From Firmicutes bacterium UBA1393 (GTDB lineage Bacteria > Bacillota > DTU025), in assembly GCA_002305255.1 (NCBI GenBank), contig DBQN01000008.1:1-36959 (forward strand): DNA of 36,959 bases. Direction: 5' to 3'. The notes under the pieces were generated by a model that was given only the letters and a program-made list of their open reading frames with translations, did no database searches and was not told the origin of the DNA. A program made the translations under genes and the position numbers. Of this stretch, positions 24,392-32,663 are shown one piece after another. How positions within the stretch are numbered: position 1 is the first letter of the stretch; every line of letters begins with the position of its first letter.

Positions 24392-25249
24392 GTGAAAGTG
24401 CGTGAACGATTCAGACAGATGCTGTCGGAGCCCGGGTGCATAATCACCCCTGGGGTTTACGATGGCCTGTCCGCTCTGGCTGCACAGCTATCCGGGATCG
24501 ATGCGGTGGTGATGGGCGGTTACGGCGTGTCCGCATCGCGGCTGGCCCGGCCCGACGTGGGGCTGCTGACCATGAGCGAAATGGCTGAGCAGCTCAAGAT
24601 GGTGTGCGATGCGGTAACTATCCCCGTCATCGCCGACGGCGACACCGGATACGGCAACGAGGTCAATGTGGAGCGAACTGTGCAGGAATACGAACATGCG
24701 GGAGCCGCGGCAATTCTCCTGGAGGACCAGGAGTTCCCCAAGCGTTGCGGCCACATGGCCGGCAAGGCCGTTATCTCCGCGGACGACCACGCCCGCAAGC
24801 TCAAGGCGGCAGTGGCCGCGCGGCAAGATCCGGATTTCGTGATCATTGCCAGGTGCGATGCCCGGGGGCCGCTGGGGCTGGACGAGGCGCTTCGCCGTGG
24901 CCATCTCTACCTAGACGCCGGCGTCGATATGCTGTTCATCGAGGCCCCGCAGTCAGTAGACGAGCTCGCCACCATTGCGAGGGAGTTCAGCGGAGCAAAG
25001 CTCGTCGCCAACATGATCGAAGGCGGCAAGACGCCTGAGCTCGATGCCAAGGCCCTGGACGATATGGGCTTCAAGGTCGTGTTCTGGCCGTGCACAGCTC
25101 CTTACGTCGTGCTGAAGAACCTTGTAGACGTTTTCACCGCCTTGAAGGAGGATGGGACTACCGCTCGAGTGAGAGACCGGATGCTCTCCTTCACCGAGTT
25201 CAACAACACGATGAACCTCGATCGGTTCAGCGTGTGCCGAGCTCACTAA
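24392..25249 (+). CDS. Second ICL/PEP-mutase-family lyase
   Basis: A 285-residue paralogue of the operon lyase with the same signatures: DGDTGYG (82-88), LLEDQEFPKRCGH with Cys119 and HMAGK. It therefore also belongs to the lyase branch and should cleave a malate- or isocitrate-type acid to pyruvate plus another acid. It differs in the substrate-closing C-terminal part (FTEFNNTMNLDRF against FPQFNTLVGLDDF). The start is GTG 24392 after AGGGAGG; the ATG at 24387 runs into a stop after two codons. It is transcribed from its own sigma-54 promoter and its end overlaps the end of the activator gene by 23 bases. Confidence 0.83.
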   Translation: MKVRERFRQMLSEPGCIITPGVYDGLSALAAQLSGIDAVVMGGYGVSASRLARPDVGLLTMSEMAEQLKMVCDAVTIPVIADGDTGYGNEVNVERTVQEYEHAGAAAILLEDQEFPKRCGHMAGKAVISADDHARKLKAAVAARQDPDFVIIARCDARGPLGLDEALRRGHLYLDAGVDMLFIEAPQSVDELATIAREFSGAKLVANMIEGGKTPELDAKALDDMGFKVVFWPCTAPYVVLKNLVDVFTALKEDGTTARVRDRMLSFTEFNNTMNLDRFSVCRAH

Positions 25250-27188
25250 GCCTGCGCCACAGCGTGCTGCGGCTTATCCCGAGGTCGCGGGCGGCCTTCG
25301 ACTTGTTGCCGCCCGCCTTCCTCAGGGCCTCTAACAGCTCGCGCTTCCTGAGCTTTCTGATCTCATCGCCCACAGTGCCATGCACATCCGCGACGGCTGT
25401 GGCGGCTGCAGCGGCCTGAGCAGTCGGGCGCACTGCCGAGCGACGTTCCGCCAACGAAGTCGCGATCAGCTCTTCTACCTGCCGCCTCAGTGCCCCGGGG
25501 GAGGGCACCCGCCCCTCAAGGATCACCACGAGGCGGTCGATGAAGTTCTCTAGTTCCCTTACGTTCCCCGGCCAGTCGTAGCCGCGCAGAACCTCACACA
25601 TGGCTTCGAGGTGCTTGGTCTCAAGCAGGCTGGGGCTGGCTTCGCTGGCCCTGCTGAGAAAGTGGGTGACGAGCGGACAGATGTCTTCGGGGCGTTCACG
25701 CAGCGGGGGGATGCTCACGGTGAGCACGTTGAGCCTGTAGTACAGGTCGTCCCTGAAACGCTCCTCCTGCACCAGCTGCCACAAGTTCTTATTGCTAGAC
25801 GAGATCACTCTCACATCCACCGGGATGATGTGGGTGCCGCCGACTCTGAGGATCTCCTTCTCCTGAAGCACACGGAGCAGCCGTGCCTGCAGACCGGGGG
25901 TGATCTCCCCGATCTCGTCTAGGAAAATGGTGCCCCTGTGCGCCAGCTCGAACAGGCCTTCTTTTCCGCCCCGCCTGGCGCCTGTGAAGGAGCCTTCCTC
26001 GTACCCGAAGAGTTCGCTCTCGAGCAGGCTCTCCGACAGTGCAGCGCAGTTCACCGCGACGAACGGCCCTGTTCGGCGTGGGCTCTCGTTGTGGATGCTC
26101 TGGGCAATGAGCTCCTTTCCGACGCCGCTTTCGCCGCCGATCAGCACCGCCAGGTCAGACCTGGCGAAGCGGGTGGCGCGGTCTATGATCGAGCCCATTA
26201 GCGGACTGCCGTACACGATGTGCTTGAACTCCGTGCGGGCGCGGAAGCCCTTCTTGTACTGGGAGCGGCGTATCTCCTCGGTAGCCGTCTGAATATAGCC
26301 CACATCCTGAAACGTCGCCACTACGCCCTCTATCTGCTGCCCGTACACGATGGGCACCCTGTTGGTGACGATCCGGACGTCGCCTAGGTCCTGAACTTGG
26401 TTCAACTCGGCCTGGCCGGATGCCAGAACCTCGTCGATCCGGGAGTTCGGTATCACGTCGGTGGCTTTGTTCCCCAGCACCTTCTTGGCAGACATGCCCA
26501 TGATGCGCTCGGCTGCCGGGTTGAACTCCACGATCACGCCACGGGCGTCCGTAGCCATGATGCCGCCGTGGGTATGGTTGATTATCGTGCGGAACCGCTC
26601 GGCCCTTACTCGTTCCGCCCTTCTGGATTCGCCTACCTCGTAGGCGTGGCGCACGGCCAGGCGTATAGTCTCGCGCGAATACACCAGGACGCTTTCCAGG
26701 CCATGGTAGCCTGCGATCTCGCAGACGAGGCTGGCTCCGACAACGGAACGGCAACCTGTGCTCTTCAGACCGGCGATCTTGTTCCACAAGTCTTCATATC
26801 CATCGTAGGTGATCAAGATCACCTCTGGCTTGAGCACGTCGAGCACGTCGGCCAGGCCCTCCACGGGCTCGCGGAAACTGATGACGGCAACCGGGCCTCC
26901 GCGCGCCGACGCCTTGCGAATGGCTGACATCAGGTCGAACGCGCTGATGTTTATGCTCACCACAGGGGTGTGCAGGTGCGGCTTGATGAAGCTGGCATTG
27001 CCGCTGCCGCTCAGGAACACGTCGGCGGCTTCCTCGTTCTCGAGCCTGGTAGCGATCTTCACTGCATCTTCGAACAGCGCGTCGTATACGTTCAACGACA
27101 CCTTTCCAACCAGGTCAGAAGGGAGCTTCATGTTCTTGAACAGGTCGGCCATGGCTTTGTATCCCATTACGGCTACTCTGATCTCCAT
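25227..27188 (-). CDS. Sigma-54-dependent activator, PrpR_N-PAS-AAA-HTH
   Basis: A 653-residue enhancer-binding protein. Residues 1-185 form a PrpR_N sensor (EIRVAVMGYKAM ... VYSRETIRLAVRHAYEVGES); 195-300 a PAS domain (FRTIINHTHGGIMATDARGVIVEFNPAAERIMG); 325-560 the AAA+ motor with Walker A GESGVGKE (352-359), GSFTGA (399-404, Ser where Ala is usual in the sigma-54 loop) and IFLDEIG (421-427). Residues 610-650 form a Fis-type HTH ending SKAARDLGISRSTLWRRL. PrpR_N domains sense 2-methylcitrate-like acids, fitting control of the adjacent lyase genes. The ATG at 27188 has GGAGG 8 bases before it. The reading frame stays open much further upstream, but that part is antisense to the transporter gene and is not coding. 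Confidence 0.92.
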   Translation of the reverse strand: MEIRVAVMGYKAMADLFKNMKLPSDLVGKVSLNVYDALFEDAVKIATRLENEEAADVFLSGSGNASFIKPHLHTPVVSINISAFDLMSAIRKASARGGPVAVISFREPVEGLADVLDVLKPEVILITYDGYEDLWNKIAGLKSTGCRSVVGASLVCEIAGYHGLESVLVYSRETIRLAVRHAYEVGESRRAERVRAERFRTIINHTHGGIMATDARGVIVEFNPAAERIMGMSAKKVLGNKATDVIPNSRIDEVLASGQAELNQVQDLGDVRIVTNRVPIVYGQQIEGVVATFQDVGYIQTATEEIRRSQYKKGFRARTEFKHIVYGSPLMGSIIDRATRFARSDLAVLIGGESGVGKELIAQSIHNESPRRTGPFVAVNCAALSESLLESELFGYEEGSFTGARRGGKEGLFELAHRGTIFLDEIGEITPGLQARLLRVLQEKEILRVGGTHIIPVDVRVISSSNKNLWQLVQEERFRDDLYYRLNVLTVSIPPLRERPEDICPLVTHFLSRASEASPSLLETKHLEAMCEVLRGYDWPGNVRELENFIDRLVVILEGRVPSPGALRRQVEELIATSLAERRSAVRPTAQAAAAATAVADVHGTVGDEIRKLRKRELLEALRKAGGNKSKAARDLGISRSTLWRRLSELGTR

Positions 27189-27324
27189 CTGGTCCGCCTC
27201 CGGCCATTCAGGTGTAGGACACATCGCTGTCTTCTGCACATCTTTGGCAAACTCCTTTGGGAGACTGTTTCTCCACATGCCTTTGCGTGCCAGCGCCGTG
27301 AGTGGTATGTTCAAGACAGCATGA

Positions 27325-28794
27325 GTGTGGGCGTCAGTGTTCAAGTGGCTGTTACGGGATGTGAATCGTGTGAGACAGAGAGACGTGGCAGTGATCGCTG
27401 CAGGGGTTGCGCTGTTGTGTGCGATCCTACTGTTGCAGCTGCCGGCTGTGACCACCGCCGGCGGCGAGGTGTTGGTGCTTGACCGACAGGGCCGAGGTGC
27501 GCTGGCGGTGCTCTGCTTCACTGCACTGCTGTGGGCCAGTGAGGCGTTGCCGCTGGCTGTGTCGTCGCTGGTGGGATGCGTGCTGTTGGCCGTTGTCGGC
27601 GCTGCCCCGTGGGAGCAGGTGATCAGGTCGGGCATGACCAGTGACACCCTGCCATTTCTTGTGGGGATATCGATAACATCGGATGGGCTGAGGACATCCG
27701 GCCTGGCCGACAGGATGGCGTGCGCCATCGTGTCGAGGCGGCCGATGGGCAGGAAGGCGATGGTGTTGGCCTTTCTCTTCTTGGGGTGTGCGCTTTCGAT
27801 GGTGGTAGGCAACATGGCCTCTGTGGCAGTCGTGGCGCCCATGGCTGCGGCCATCATCGGCGCCAGCGAGGACATGGCCGACAGGGTCGGGTTCGCCAAG
27901 GCCCTGATGATCGCCTGTGCGTGGGGCCCCACCATCGGAAGCATAGGCACGCCGGTGGGATCGTCGACGGGCATCATGACCATTGGCTTCCTCGACGAAC
28001 TCGGAGGGGTGCAGGTAGACCTTGCGCGCTGGGCCGCAGTGGGGGTGCCGGCGGCTCTGGGGCTGGTGCTGGCCGGGTGGCTGATACTCATCGTGCGATT
28101 TCGCACGGAGAACACGCCCGTTCGGTGTAGGTTTGATGGCGCGGGCGGGCAGCGGGGGGGCCAGGTGCAGGGGCCGGTGCGGGGACTATCGCAGGCGGAG
28201 TGGGCAGTCATTGTCGGCCTGGCGGTGACGTGGGGTGTCTGGACACTCCTGCCTGAAGCGCCACTTTCGCTGGGCGCGATCATCGGCGCGATCCTCTATA
28301 TCGTCACGAGGACGAAGCCGGTGCGGTGGAACGATATTGAACACTCTGTCAGTATGACCACGTTGGTGATAGTAGTGGCCGGCCTGTCTATTGGTTCAGC
28401 GGTGCACCAGACCACCGCCGGCCGCTGGCTTGGCAGTGCGTTGTTCTCGGGGGTGCTGAGCATGCCGCCGCTGTGGGGCGCAGCTGCCACCGCAGGAATG
28501 GTGATCCTCATCAAGATGTTCTTCTCAAGCAACACGGCGACTGCATCTCTCATACTGCCGATTCTCATATCGCTGAAGATGGCGGCCGGGCCGAGCCCGG
28601 TGGGGATGTGGCAGTTCGTGGCGCCTGCCGCCCTTACAAGCTCGCTGCCGATCATCCTGGTCACATCCTCGCCCGCAAACCTCATGGCCTACCGGCCTGG
28701 ATACTTCACGGTGAAGGACATGGCCGGCCCAGGGTTGGTGCTGGCCGGAGCTGCGACCCTGGTGGTGGCGGTGGTGGTCACGCTGTTCGGGTGA
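27325..28794 (+). CDS. DASS/SLC13-type carboxylate transporter
   Basis: About 489 residues with some 11 hydrophobic segments. GRGALAVLCFTALLWASEALPLAVSSLVGCVLLAVVGA is the typical DASS entry. The two pseudo-repeat motifs appear as WGPTIGSIGTPVGSSTGIM and FFSSNTATASLILPI, the latter with the SNT carboxylate/sodium motif. The family imports di- and tricarboxylates such as succinate, malate and citrate with sodium. The start is uncertain: GTG 27325 lacks a clear ribosome binding site, and in-frame GTG codons at 27361 and 27370 are alternatives, all before the first helix. It diverges from the sigma-54 activator gene, so uptake of the acid degraded by the neighbouring lyases is likely. Confidence 0.83.
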   Translation: MWASVFKWLLRDVNRVRQRDVAVIAAGVALLCAILLLQLPAVTTAGGEVLVLDRQGRGALAVLCFTALLWASEALPLAVSSLVGCVLLAVVGAAPWEQVIRSGMTSDTLPFLVGISITSDGLRTSGLADRMACAIVSRRPMGRKAMVLAFLFLGCALSMVVGNMASVAVVAPMAAAIIGASEDMADRVGFAKALMIACAWGPTIGSIGTPVGSSTGIMTIGFLDELGGVQVDLARWAAVGVPAALGLVLAGWLILIVRFRTENTPVRCRFDGAGGQRGGQVQGPVRGLSQAEWAVIVGLAVTWGVWTLLPEAPLSLGAIIGAILYIVTRTKPVRWNDIEHSVSMTTLVIVVAGLSIGSAVHQTTAGRWLGSALFSGVLSMPPLWGAAATAGMVILIKMFFSSNTATASLILPILISLKMAAGPSPVGMWQFVAPAALTSSLPIILVTSSPANLMAYRPGYFTVKDMAGPGLVLAGAATLVVAVVVTLFG

Positions 28795-28864
28795 GACTCA
28801 TCTCTGAGGCTTCCGGTGTCGATTGCCTCCGGGCCGCTCTGCCGCCGCCCGGCCCCGCCGCGCA

Positions 28865-28909
28865 TTGACGCCGTCGCTCGCGCGCGAGTATACTGACTAT
28901 AGATGTAGT
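28865..28909 (+). promoter_or_regulatory. Promoter of the blaI operon with BlaI-like operator
   Basis: The -35 TTGACG (28865-28870) and the -10 TATACT (28889-28894) are 18 bases apart. ACTATAGATGTAGT (28896-28909) is a dyad with a single mismatch, placed at the transcript start as in the carboxypeptidase promoter at 18554-18568, with which it shares 14 of 15 bases. Autorepression by BlaI is the likely meaning. Confidence 0.75.
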
Positions 28910-28953
28910 TAACCACCAAACAACGTCGAAGTCGAAGACTGGGGGTGATGCCG

Positions 28954-29340
28954 GTGAACATGGCTCCCCTGGGTGACCAGGAACTAGACCTGCTGCGTTA
29001 TGTTACCGAGCACTCGCCGATTACGGTTCGCGAGGCTGCTGAGAGCTATGGCCGCGACCGAGGCCTGGCCCGCACTACTGTGCTCACCATGATGGAGCGC
29101 TTGAGGAGCAAGGGATATCTCACGCGAACCGAGGTCGATGGAGTCAACAAGTATTCACCCTGTCTCACCAGTTCAAAGCTGATGCAAGGCCTGGTTCGTG
29201 ATTTTGTGCGCAACACCCTCGGAGGGACTCTGTCTCCCTTCGTAGCCTACCTCGCTGAAGACGCCGAGGTCAGCCCGGATGAACTGGACGACCTCAAACG
29301 CCTTGTCGAGGAGTTGGATTCCAGAGGCGATAGAAAATGA
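28954..29340 (+). CDS. blaI: BlaI/MecI-family repressor
   Basis: About 128 residues. The winged helix is typical: LGDQELDLLRYVTEHSPITVREAAESYGRDRGLARTTVLTMMERLRSKGYLTR, followed by the short dimerisation helices. BlaI proteins repress genes of beta-lactam response until cleaved by the M56 protease. At the place of the Asn-Phe bond cut in staphylococcal BlaI this protein appears to have Ala-Tyr, so the cut site may differ. Start choice lies between GTG 28945, ATG 28948 and GTG 28954; the GGGGGTGA at 28941-28948 favours 28954. The stop overlaps the M56 gene start (ATGA). Confidence 0.87.
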   Translation: MNMAPLGDQELDLLRYVTEHSPITVREAAESYGRDRGLARTTVLTMMERLRSKGYLTRTEVDGVNKYSPCLTSSKLMQGLVRDFVRNTLGGTLSPFVAYLAEDAEVSPDELDDLKRLVEELDSRGDRK

Positions 29341-30443
29341 GCTTTGCGCAGGCGTGGATGGACCTGATGTGGGGAGCTTTCTGGCACGGAGTCGTCGCCC
29401 TCGGCATAGTGTCGGTGGTGTGCACGGCGTTTCCGCGTATCCCCGCGCGGGCGCGTTGCTGGTTGTGGCGTCTGGGGCTGGCCAAGCCGATGCTGTGCCT
29501 GATTGATGGGCCGCACATCAGTCTGCCGCTGCTTCCGCGCGCCCGCACACTGCTGGCCCAGGTTGTGTCGGCCGAGTTCGCCAGGGACATCCCGACGCGT
29601 TCGGCGCTGAAGCTCGCGTTGACGCCTCCGGCGCTGCTGATGTGTGCAGCAGTGCTGGTAGGCGGAGGTGCGTGTGTGGCCGCTGCGCTCTTGCGTGCGC
29701 GGCGGAAGAAGGCACAGTGCAGGCCGTTGCCGACAGGCGACACGGCTTCTGAGGTCGGCATCATCGTAGACCAGCTCTGCTCCGTTCTCGGGCTGGGCGC
29801 CAGCCGCCGCCCTGAGGTGCTCGTTGCGAGCTGGGCGAGTGTGCCGGTCACGCTGCGCTCGAGCCGCGGTCACGCAGTGGTGATACCGCACGCGCTTCTT
29901 GAGCCGGCGCGCCGTGACGACCTCCGTCTTGCACTCGCACACGAGCTGGCGCACGTGAAGCGCCGCGACCTCGAGTGGAACTGGCTTCCGATAGCTGCTA
30001 GACTGGTGTTCTTCATGAATCCGATGGTGTGGATCGCGTCGCGAGAACTTCTGCTTGCCCAGGAGATGGCGTGTGATGAGACTGCCGTCCGGATCACCGG
30101 CATACGCCCGGCGCGTTACGGGGCGTTGCTCGTTTCCATGGTCACCCCGCGCGCTTCCGCCTGGTCGATGTTGGCGCCTGCGACTGCTGCAGTCGGAGCG
30201 CCGGCCGCAGCGATCCGGCGTCGCCTGATAGAGCTGAGGCAGTCGGTGGTAGAGCCGCCGGTCTCGCGGGCCAGCGCCGCCATCATCGCCCTGGTGTTCA
30301 TGTGCTTCGTCGTGATGCCCTTCAGGGTAGTCGAAGCGCCGCGGGTGAGCCCCAGTCTCCCAGTGCAGAGCCTCCACCTGAACCCTGCTCGCGGTTGGCT
30401 TGCGATTGATGCTGAAAGCCAGGACATAGCGTATGCTGAGTGA
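29337..30443 (+). CDS. M56-family membrane protease (BlaR1-like without penicillin-sensor domain)
   Basis: A 368-residue membrane metalloprotease that would inactivate BlaI after signal input. Hydrophobic segments near 12-30, 92-120 and 311-328 flank a cytoplasmic gluzincin domain with HELAH at 202-206 and a downstream AQEMACDE with Glu243 as third zinc ligand. Full BlaR1/MecR1 proteins are near 585 residues with an extracellular transpeptidase-like sensor; this one ends about 40 residues after the last helix, so that sensor is absent. It overlaps blaI by 4 bases and the following serine hydrolase gene by 11 bases, so the three are one translationally coupled operon. Confidence 0.87.
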   Translation: MSFAQAWMDLMWGAFWHGVVALGIVSVVCTAFPRIPARARCWLWRLGLAKPMLCLIDGPHISLPLLPRARTLLAQVVSAEFARDIPTRSALKLALTPPALLMCAAVLVGGGACVAAALLRARRKKAQCRPLPTGDTASEVGIIVDQLCSVLGLGASRRPEVLVASWASVPVTLRSSRGHAVVIPHALLEPARRDDLRLALAHELAHVKRRDLEWNWLPIAARLVFFMNPMVWIASRELLLAQEMACDETAVRITGIRPARYGALLVSMVTPRASAWSMLAPATAAVGAPAAAIRRRLIELRQSVVEPPVSRASAAIIALVFMCFVVMPFRVVEAPRVSPSLPVQSLHLNPARGWLAIDAESQDIAYAE

Positions 30444-31650
30444 TACGAGGCTTGAGGCGGCAGCAAGAGCCGTCGACGAATGGGCCGGGCAGGATCCGGC
30501 CGCGTCGGCCTACCCTGGCGCGGTCGCCGTGGTGATGCAGAACGGCAAGGTGCTGCTCAGGCATGCAGTGGGGCAGGTTTGGGCGCAAGGTTCTGAGCCG
30601 ATGTCGGCGGCGCACGTGTTCGACGTGGCGTCGGTGACGAAGACTATCGCCACGGCGGCATCGGCGCTCACGCTGCTTCAGAGAGGCAAGCTCTGCCTCG
30701 AAGACACGGTCGATGAGTTCCTTCCGTCTCTCAGGGGGTCAGCCCTGGGGGGCGTGCGAATCTGGCATCTCATGACGCACACGGCAGGCTTTGCCGAGGT
30801 GCCGCCGATGTTCGAGATTGGCGCTGTCGGCGAAGACCCAGCCGATATCCTGTCGCGCGCGGCGCTGAGCTGGCCGGCAGGCAGCCACGTGAACTACAGC
30901 TGCAAGGGCTACATCGTGCTCGGCAGGGTAATCGAGGCCGTGACCGGCATGCAGCTTGATGAGTACGCACGTCGGAATGTGTTCGAGCCACTGAGGATGG
31001 AAAACACGTCTTACCTGCCTTTAGATACCCCGATTCCGGAGAGGATGCGCGCTGTCATGGTGCCCAGCGAGGCACGGTCGGCGACACCGCGCGGGGTTGC
31101 GCTGCGCGCGGCGTGGGCGCGGCGGGGCATGTGGATGGATGAGTGGCGGGAGCGGCATCGGTTGGGGCCGGGTGGATCGGGCGATGACAGGGGCAGCTGC
31201 GGCGATGTGGCGTTTGGTTGTGTGCACGATGAGAACGCGGCATGGCTCGGAGGGGTTTCGGGGAATGCGGGAGTGTTCTCGACTGCCGATGATCTGGCCA
31301 GGTTCGGCCAGATGTGGCTCGAGCGTGGTGTCGCCGTAGATGGCACGCGAGTGCTGAGCCAGGCCGTCGTGGAGCTTGCCACGCGCAGCTGGACCGGCGG
31401 CATGCCCGGTGGCGACAATCGCGGACTGGGCTGGCAACTTCCCACACCGGACATGTCCTTCGGCGACCTGGCGCCGCCAGGTACCATGGGCGTGACCGGG
31501 TTCACCGGCGCGGGCCTATGGGTTGTGCCGGCATACGGCGTGGTTGCGGTGCTGCTCAGCAACAGGCTTCAGTTCACTCGAAGAAATGAGCGCATCACGC
31601 GGGTCAGACGGTTGTTCATGAATGCAGTCTTGGCTGCGCTGGCCGACTAG
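30433..31650 (+). CDS. Serine hydrolase of the beta-lactamase/class C penicillin-binding family
   Basis: A 405-residue protein. VFDVASVTKTIATAASALTLLQRGKL carries the SxxK motif with Ser67 and Lys70. VNYSCKGYIVLGRVIEAVTG holds the Tyr of the second motif at 155, in a YSC form where class C beta-lactamases have YAN. HDENAAWLGGVSGNAGVFSTADDLARFG and TGFTGAGLWVVP are typical of the YbbE/EstB-like group. No signal peptide is visible, so it is probably cytoplasmic, perhaps acting on muropeptides or as an esterase. It begins inside the end of the M56 gene, so it belongs to the BlaI-controlled operon. Whether it hydrolyses beta-lactams cannot be read from sequence. Confidence 0.85.
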   Translation: MLSDTRLEAAARAVDEWAGQDPAASAYPGAVAVVMQNGKVLLRHAVGQVWAQGSEPMSAAHVFDVASVTKTIATAASALTLLQRGKLCLEDTVDEFLPSLRGSALGGVRIWHLMTHTAGFAEVPPMFEIGAVGEDPADILSRAALSWPAGSHVNYSCKGYIVLGRVIEAVTGMQLDEYARRNVFEPLRMENTSYLPLDTPIPERMRAVMVPSEARSATPRGVALRAAWARRGMWMDEWRERHRLGPGGSGDDRGSCGDVAFGCVHDENAAWLGGVSGNAGVFSTADDLARFGQMWLERGVAVDGTRVLSQAVVELATRSWTGGMPGGDNRGLGWQLPTPDMSFGDLAPPGTMGVTGFTGAGLWVVPAYGVVAVLLSNRLQFTRRNERITRVRRLFMNAVLAALAD

Positions 31651-31686
31651 AGCTGGGCGACTAGATATGAGGAGATCTTCATCTAA

Positions 31687-32526
31687 ATGTATGATTACCA
31701 CACGCACCACGAGCGCTGCGGCCACGCGAGCGGCTCAATCAGGGACTACATCGAGTCAGCGATAGCCAAGGGCCTGCGCGAGATAGGCATTGCCGATCAT
31801 AGCCCCATCTACCATCTTGGAGACACTCCACACGCTCTGCCCAGCACTACCATGTCGCAGCTTGAGTTGCCCAACTACGTGAGCGAGATGACTGCCCTTA
31901 GAGACGAGTACGCGGGCATCATCGACGTAAAGCTGGGAATCGAGTCAGACTACGTTCCGGGGTGGGGGGAGCATTACCGTTCGCTTTGGCGCAGCTACAA
32001 CTTGGACTTCGTCATAGGATCGGTCCACTTCGTAGGCGGCAAGTGGAGCCTGTTCCAGCACCGGCTGCCGCAGGGATACTCGACGGCGAGGGCGTTCACG
32101 GAATACCTTGACAACGTGATCGGCGCCGCGCGCAGCGGAGCCTACGACATCCTGGCACACTTCGATGTGATCAAGACCTTTGGCCACGTGCCGGAACCTC
32201 TGGACGCGTTTGATAGCCACATCCGCGCCGCCGTGGAGGCCGTGGCAGGGGCTGACATGGCCATGGAGCTGAACACCTCCGGTTGGCGGAAGAGCATAGA
32301 CGAGCAGTATCCCTGGCGATTCGTGCTGGAACACGCACTAAGGTGCGGAATTCCGATAGTGTTGGGCTCGGACGCCCACTGCCCAGGCGATGTTGGCCGA
32401 GACCTTGACCGTGCGTTGGCGTTGCTCCGCGACGTGGGATTCCGGCACGTGGCCACCTACCGCAACAGGCAGCGCACGCTTGTGCCGATCGAGCAGGCAG
32501 TGCCGCAAGCTGCGAGACTCCGTTGA
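31687..32526 (+). CDS. PHP-family phosphoesterase, histidinol-phosphatase (HisK/HisJ-type)
   Basis: A 279-residue PHP-domain protein. Metal motifs appear in order: YDYHTHHERCGHASG, IGIADHSPI, GIESDYVPGW, VIGSVHFVG, YDILAHFDVIKTFG, MELNTSGW and PIVLGSDAHCPGDVG. This matches bacterial histidinol-phosphatases of the PHP type, which make histidinol from its phosphate, but no other histidine genes are nearby, so another phosphate ester is possible. GAGGAG lies about 12 bases before ATG 31687. Its stop codon lies inside the -35 box of the following tRNA gene. Confidence 0.82.
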   Translation: MYDYHTHHERCGHASGSIRDYIESAIAKGLREIGIADHSPIYHLGDTPHALPSTTMSQLELPNYVSEMTALRDEYAGIIDVKLGIESDYVPGWGEHYRSLWRSYNLDFVIGSVHFVGGKWSLFQHRLPQGYSTARAFTEYLDNVIGAARSGAYDILAHFDVIKTFGHVPEPLDAFDSHIRAAVEAVAGADMAMELNTSGWRKSIDEQYPWRFVLEHALRCGIPIVLGSDAHCPGDVGRDLDRALALLRDVGFRHVATYRNRQRTLVPIEQAVPQAARLR

Positions 32527-32551
32527 CAACCGGGAGTGCCGATGGTAGAAT
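32523..32551 (+). promoter_or_regulatory. Sigma-A promoter of the tRNA-Met gene
   Basis: A perfect -35 TTGACA (32523-32528), 17 bases, then -10 TAGAAT (32546-32551), 21 bases before the mature tRNA. The TGA inside the -35 box is also the stop codon of the PHP-phosphatase gene. Confidence 0.88.
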
Positions 32552-32572
32552 CAACTTCGCAGGAATTGATAT

Positions 32573-32649
32573 GGCGGCGTAGCTCAGGTGGTCAGAGCAT
32601 GCGGTTCATACCCGCAGTGTCACTGGTTCGAGTCCAGTCGCCGCTACCA
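32573..32649 (+). tRNA. tRNA-Met (CAT anticodon), elongator type
   Basis: A 77-base cloverleaf with encoded CCA. The acceptor GGCGGCG pairs with CGCCGCT (one G-U at position 1-72), the D stem is GCTC/GAGC, and the anticodon stem TGCGG/CCGCA has loop TTCATAC. The T arm is ACTGG-TTCGAGT-CCAGT. Initiator features (unpaired 1-72, three GC pairs in the anticodon stem) are absent. A lysidine-modified Ile tRNA with the same anticodon cannot be fully excluded. Confidence 0.95.
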
Positions 32650-32663
32650 TTCAAGATGAATCA

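Noticed and set aside
19612..25249. Methylcitrate cycle for propionate oxidation
   Set aside because: The lyase and PrpR_N regulator would fit, but methylcitrate synthase and PrpD are missing and the hydro-lyase is a split LeuCD-type enzyme.
27189..28283. A 365-codon N-terminal extension of the sigma-54 activator frame
   Set aside because: It is antisense to the DASS transporter gene, has shadow composition rich in Ser, Thr, Pro and Ala, and the PrpR_N domain with a good ribosome binding site begins at 27188.
29247..30377. 376-codon minus-strand frame opposite the M56 protease gene
   Set aside because: Arg- and His-rich shadow composition; the plus strand has HELAH and membrane segments.
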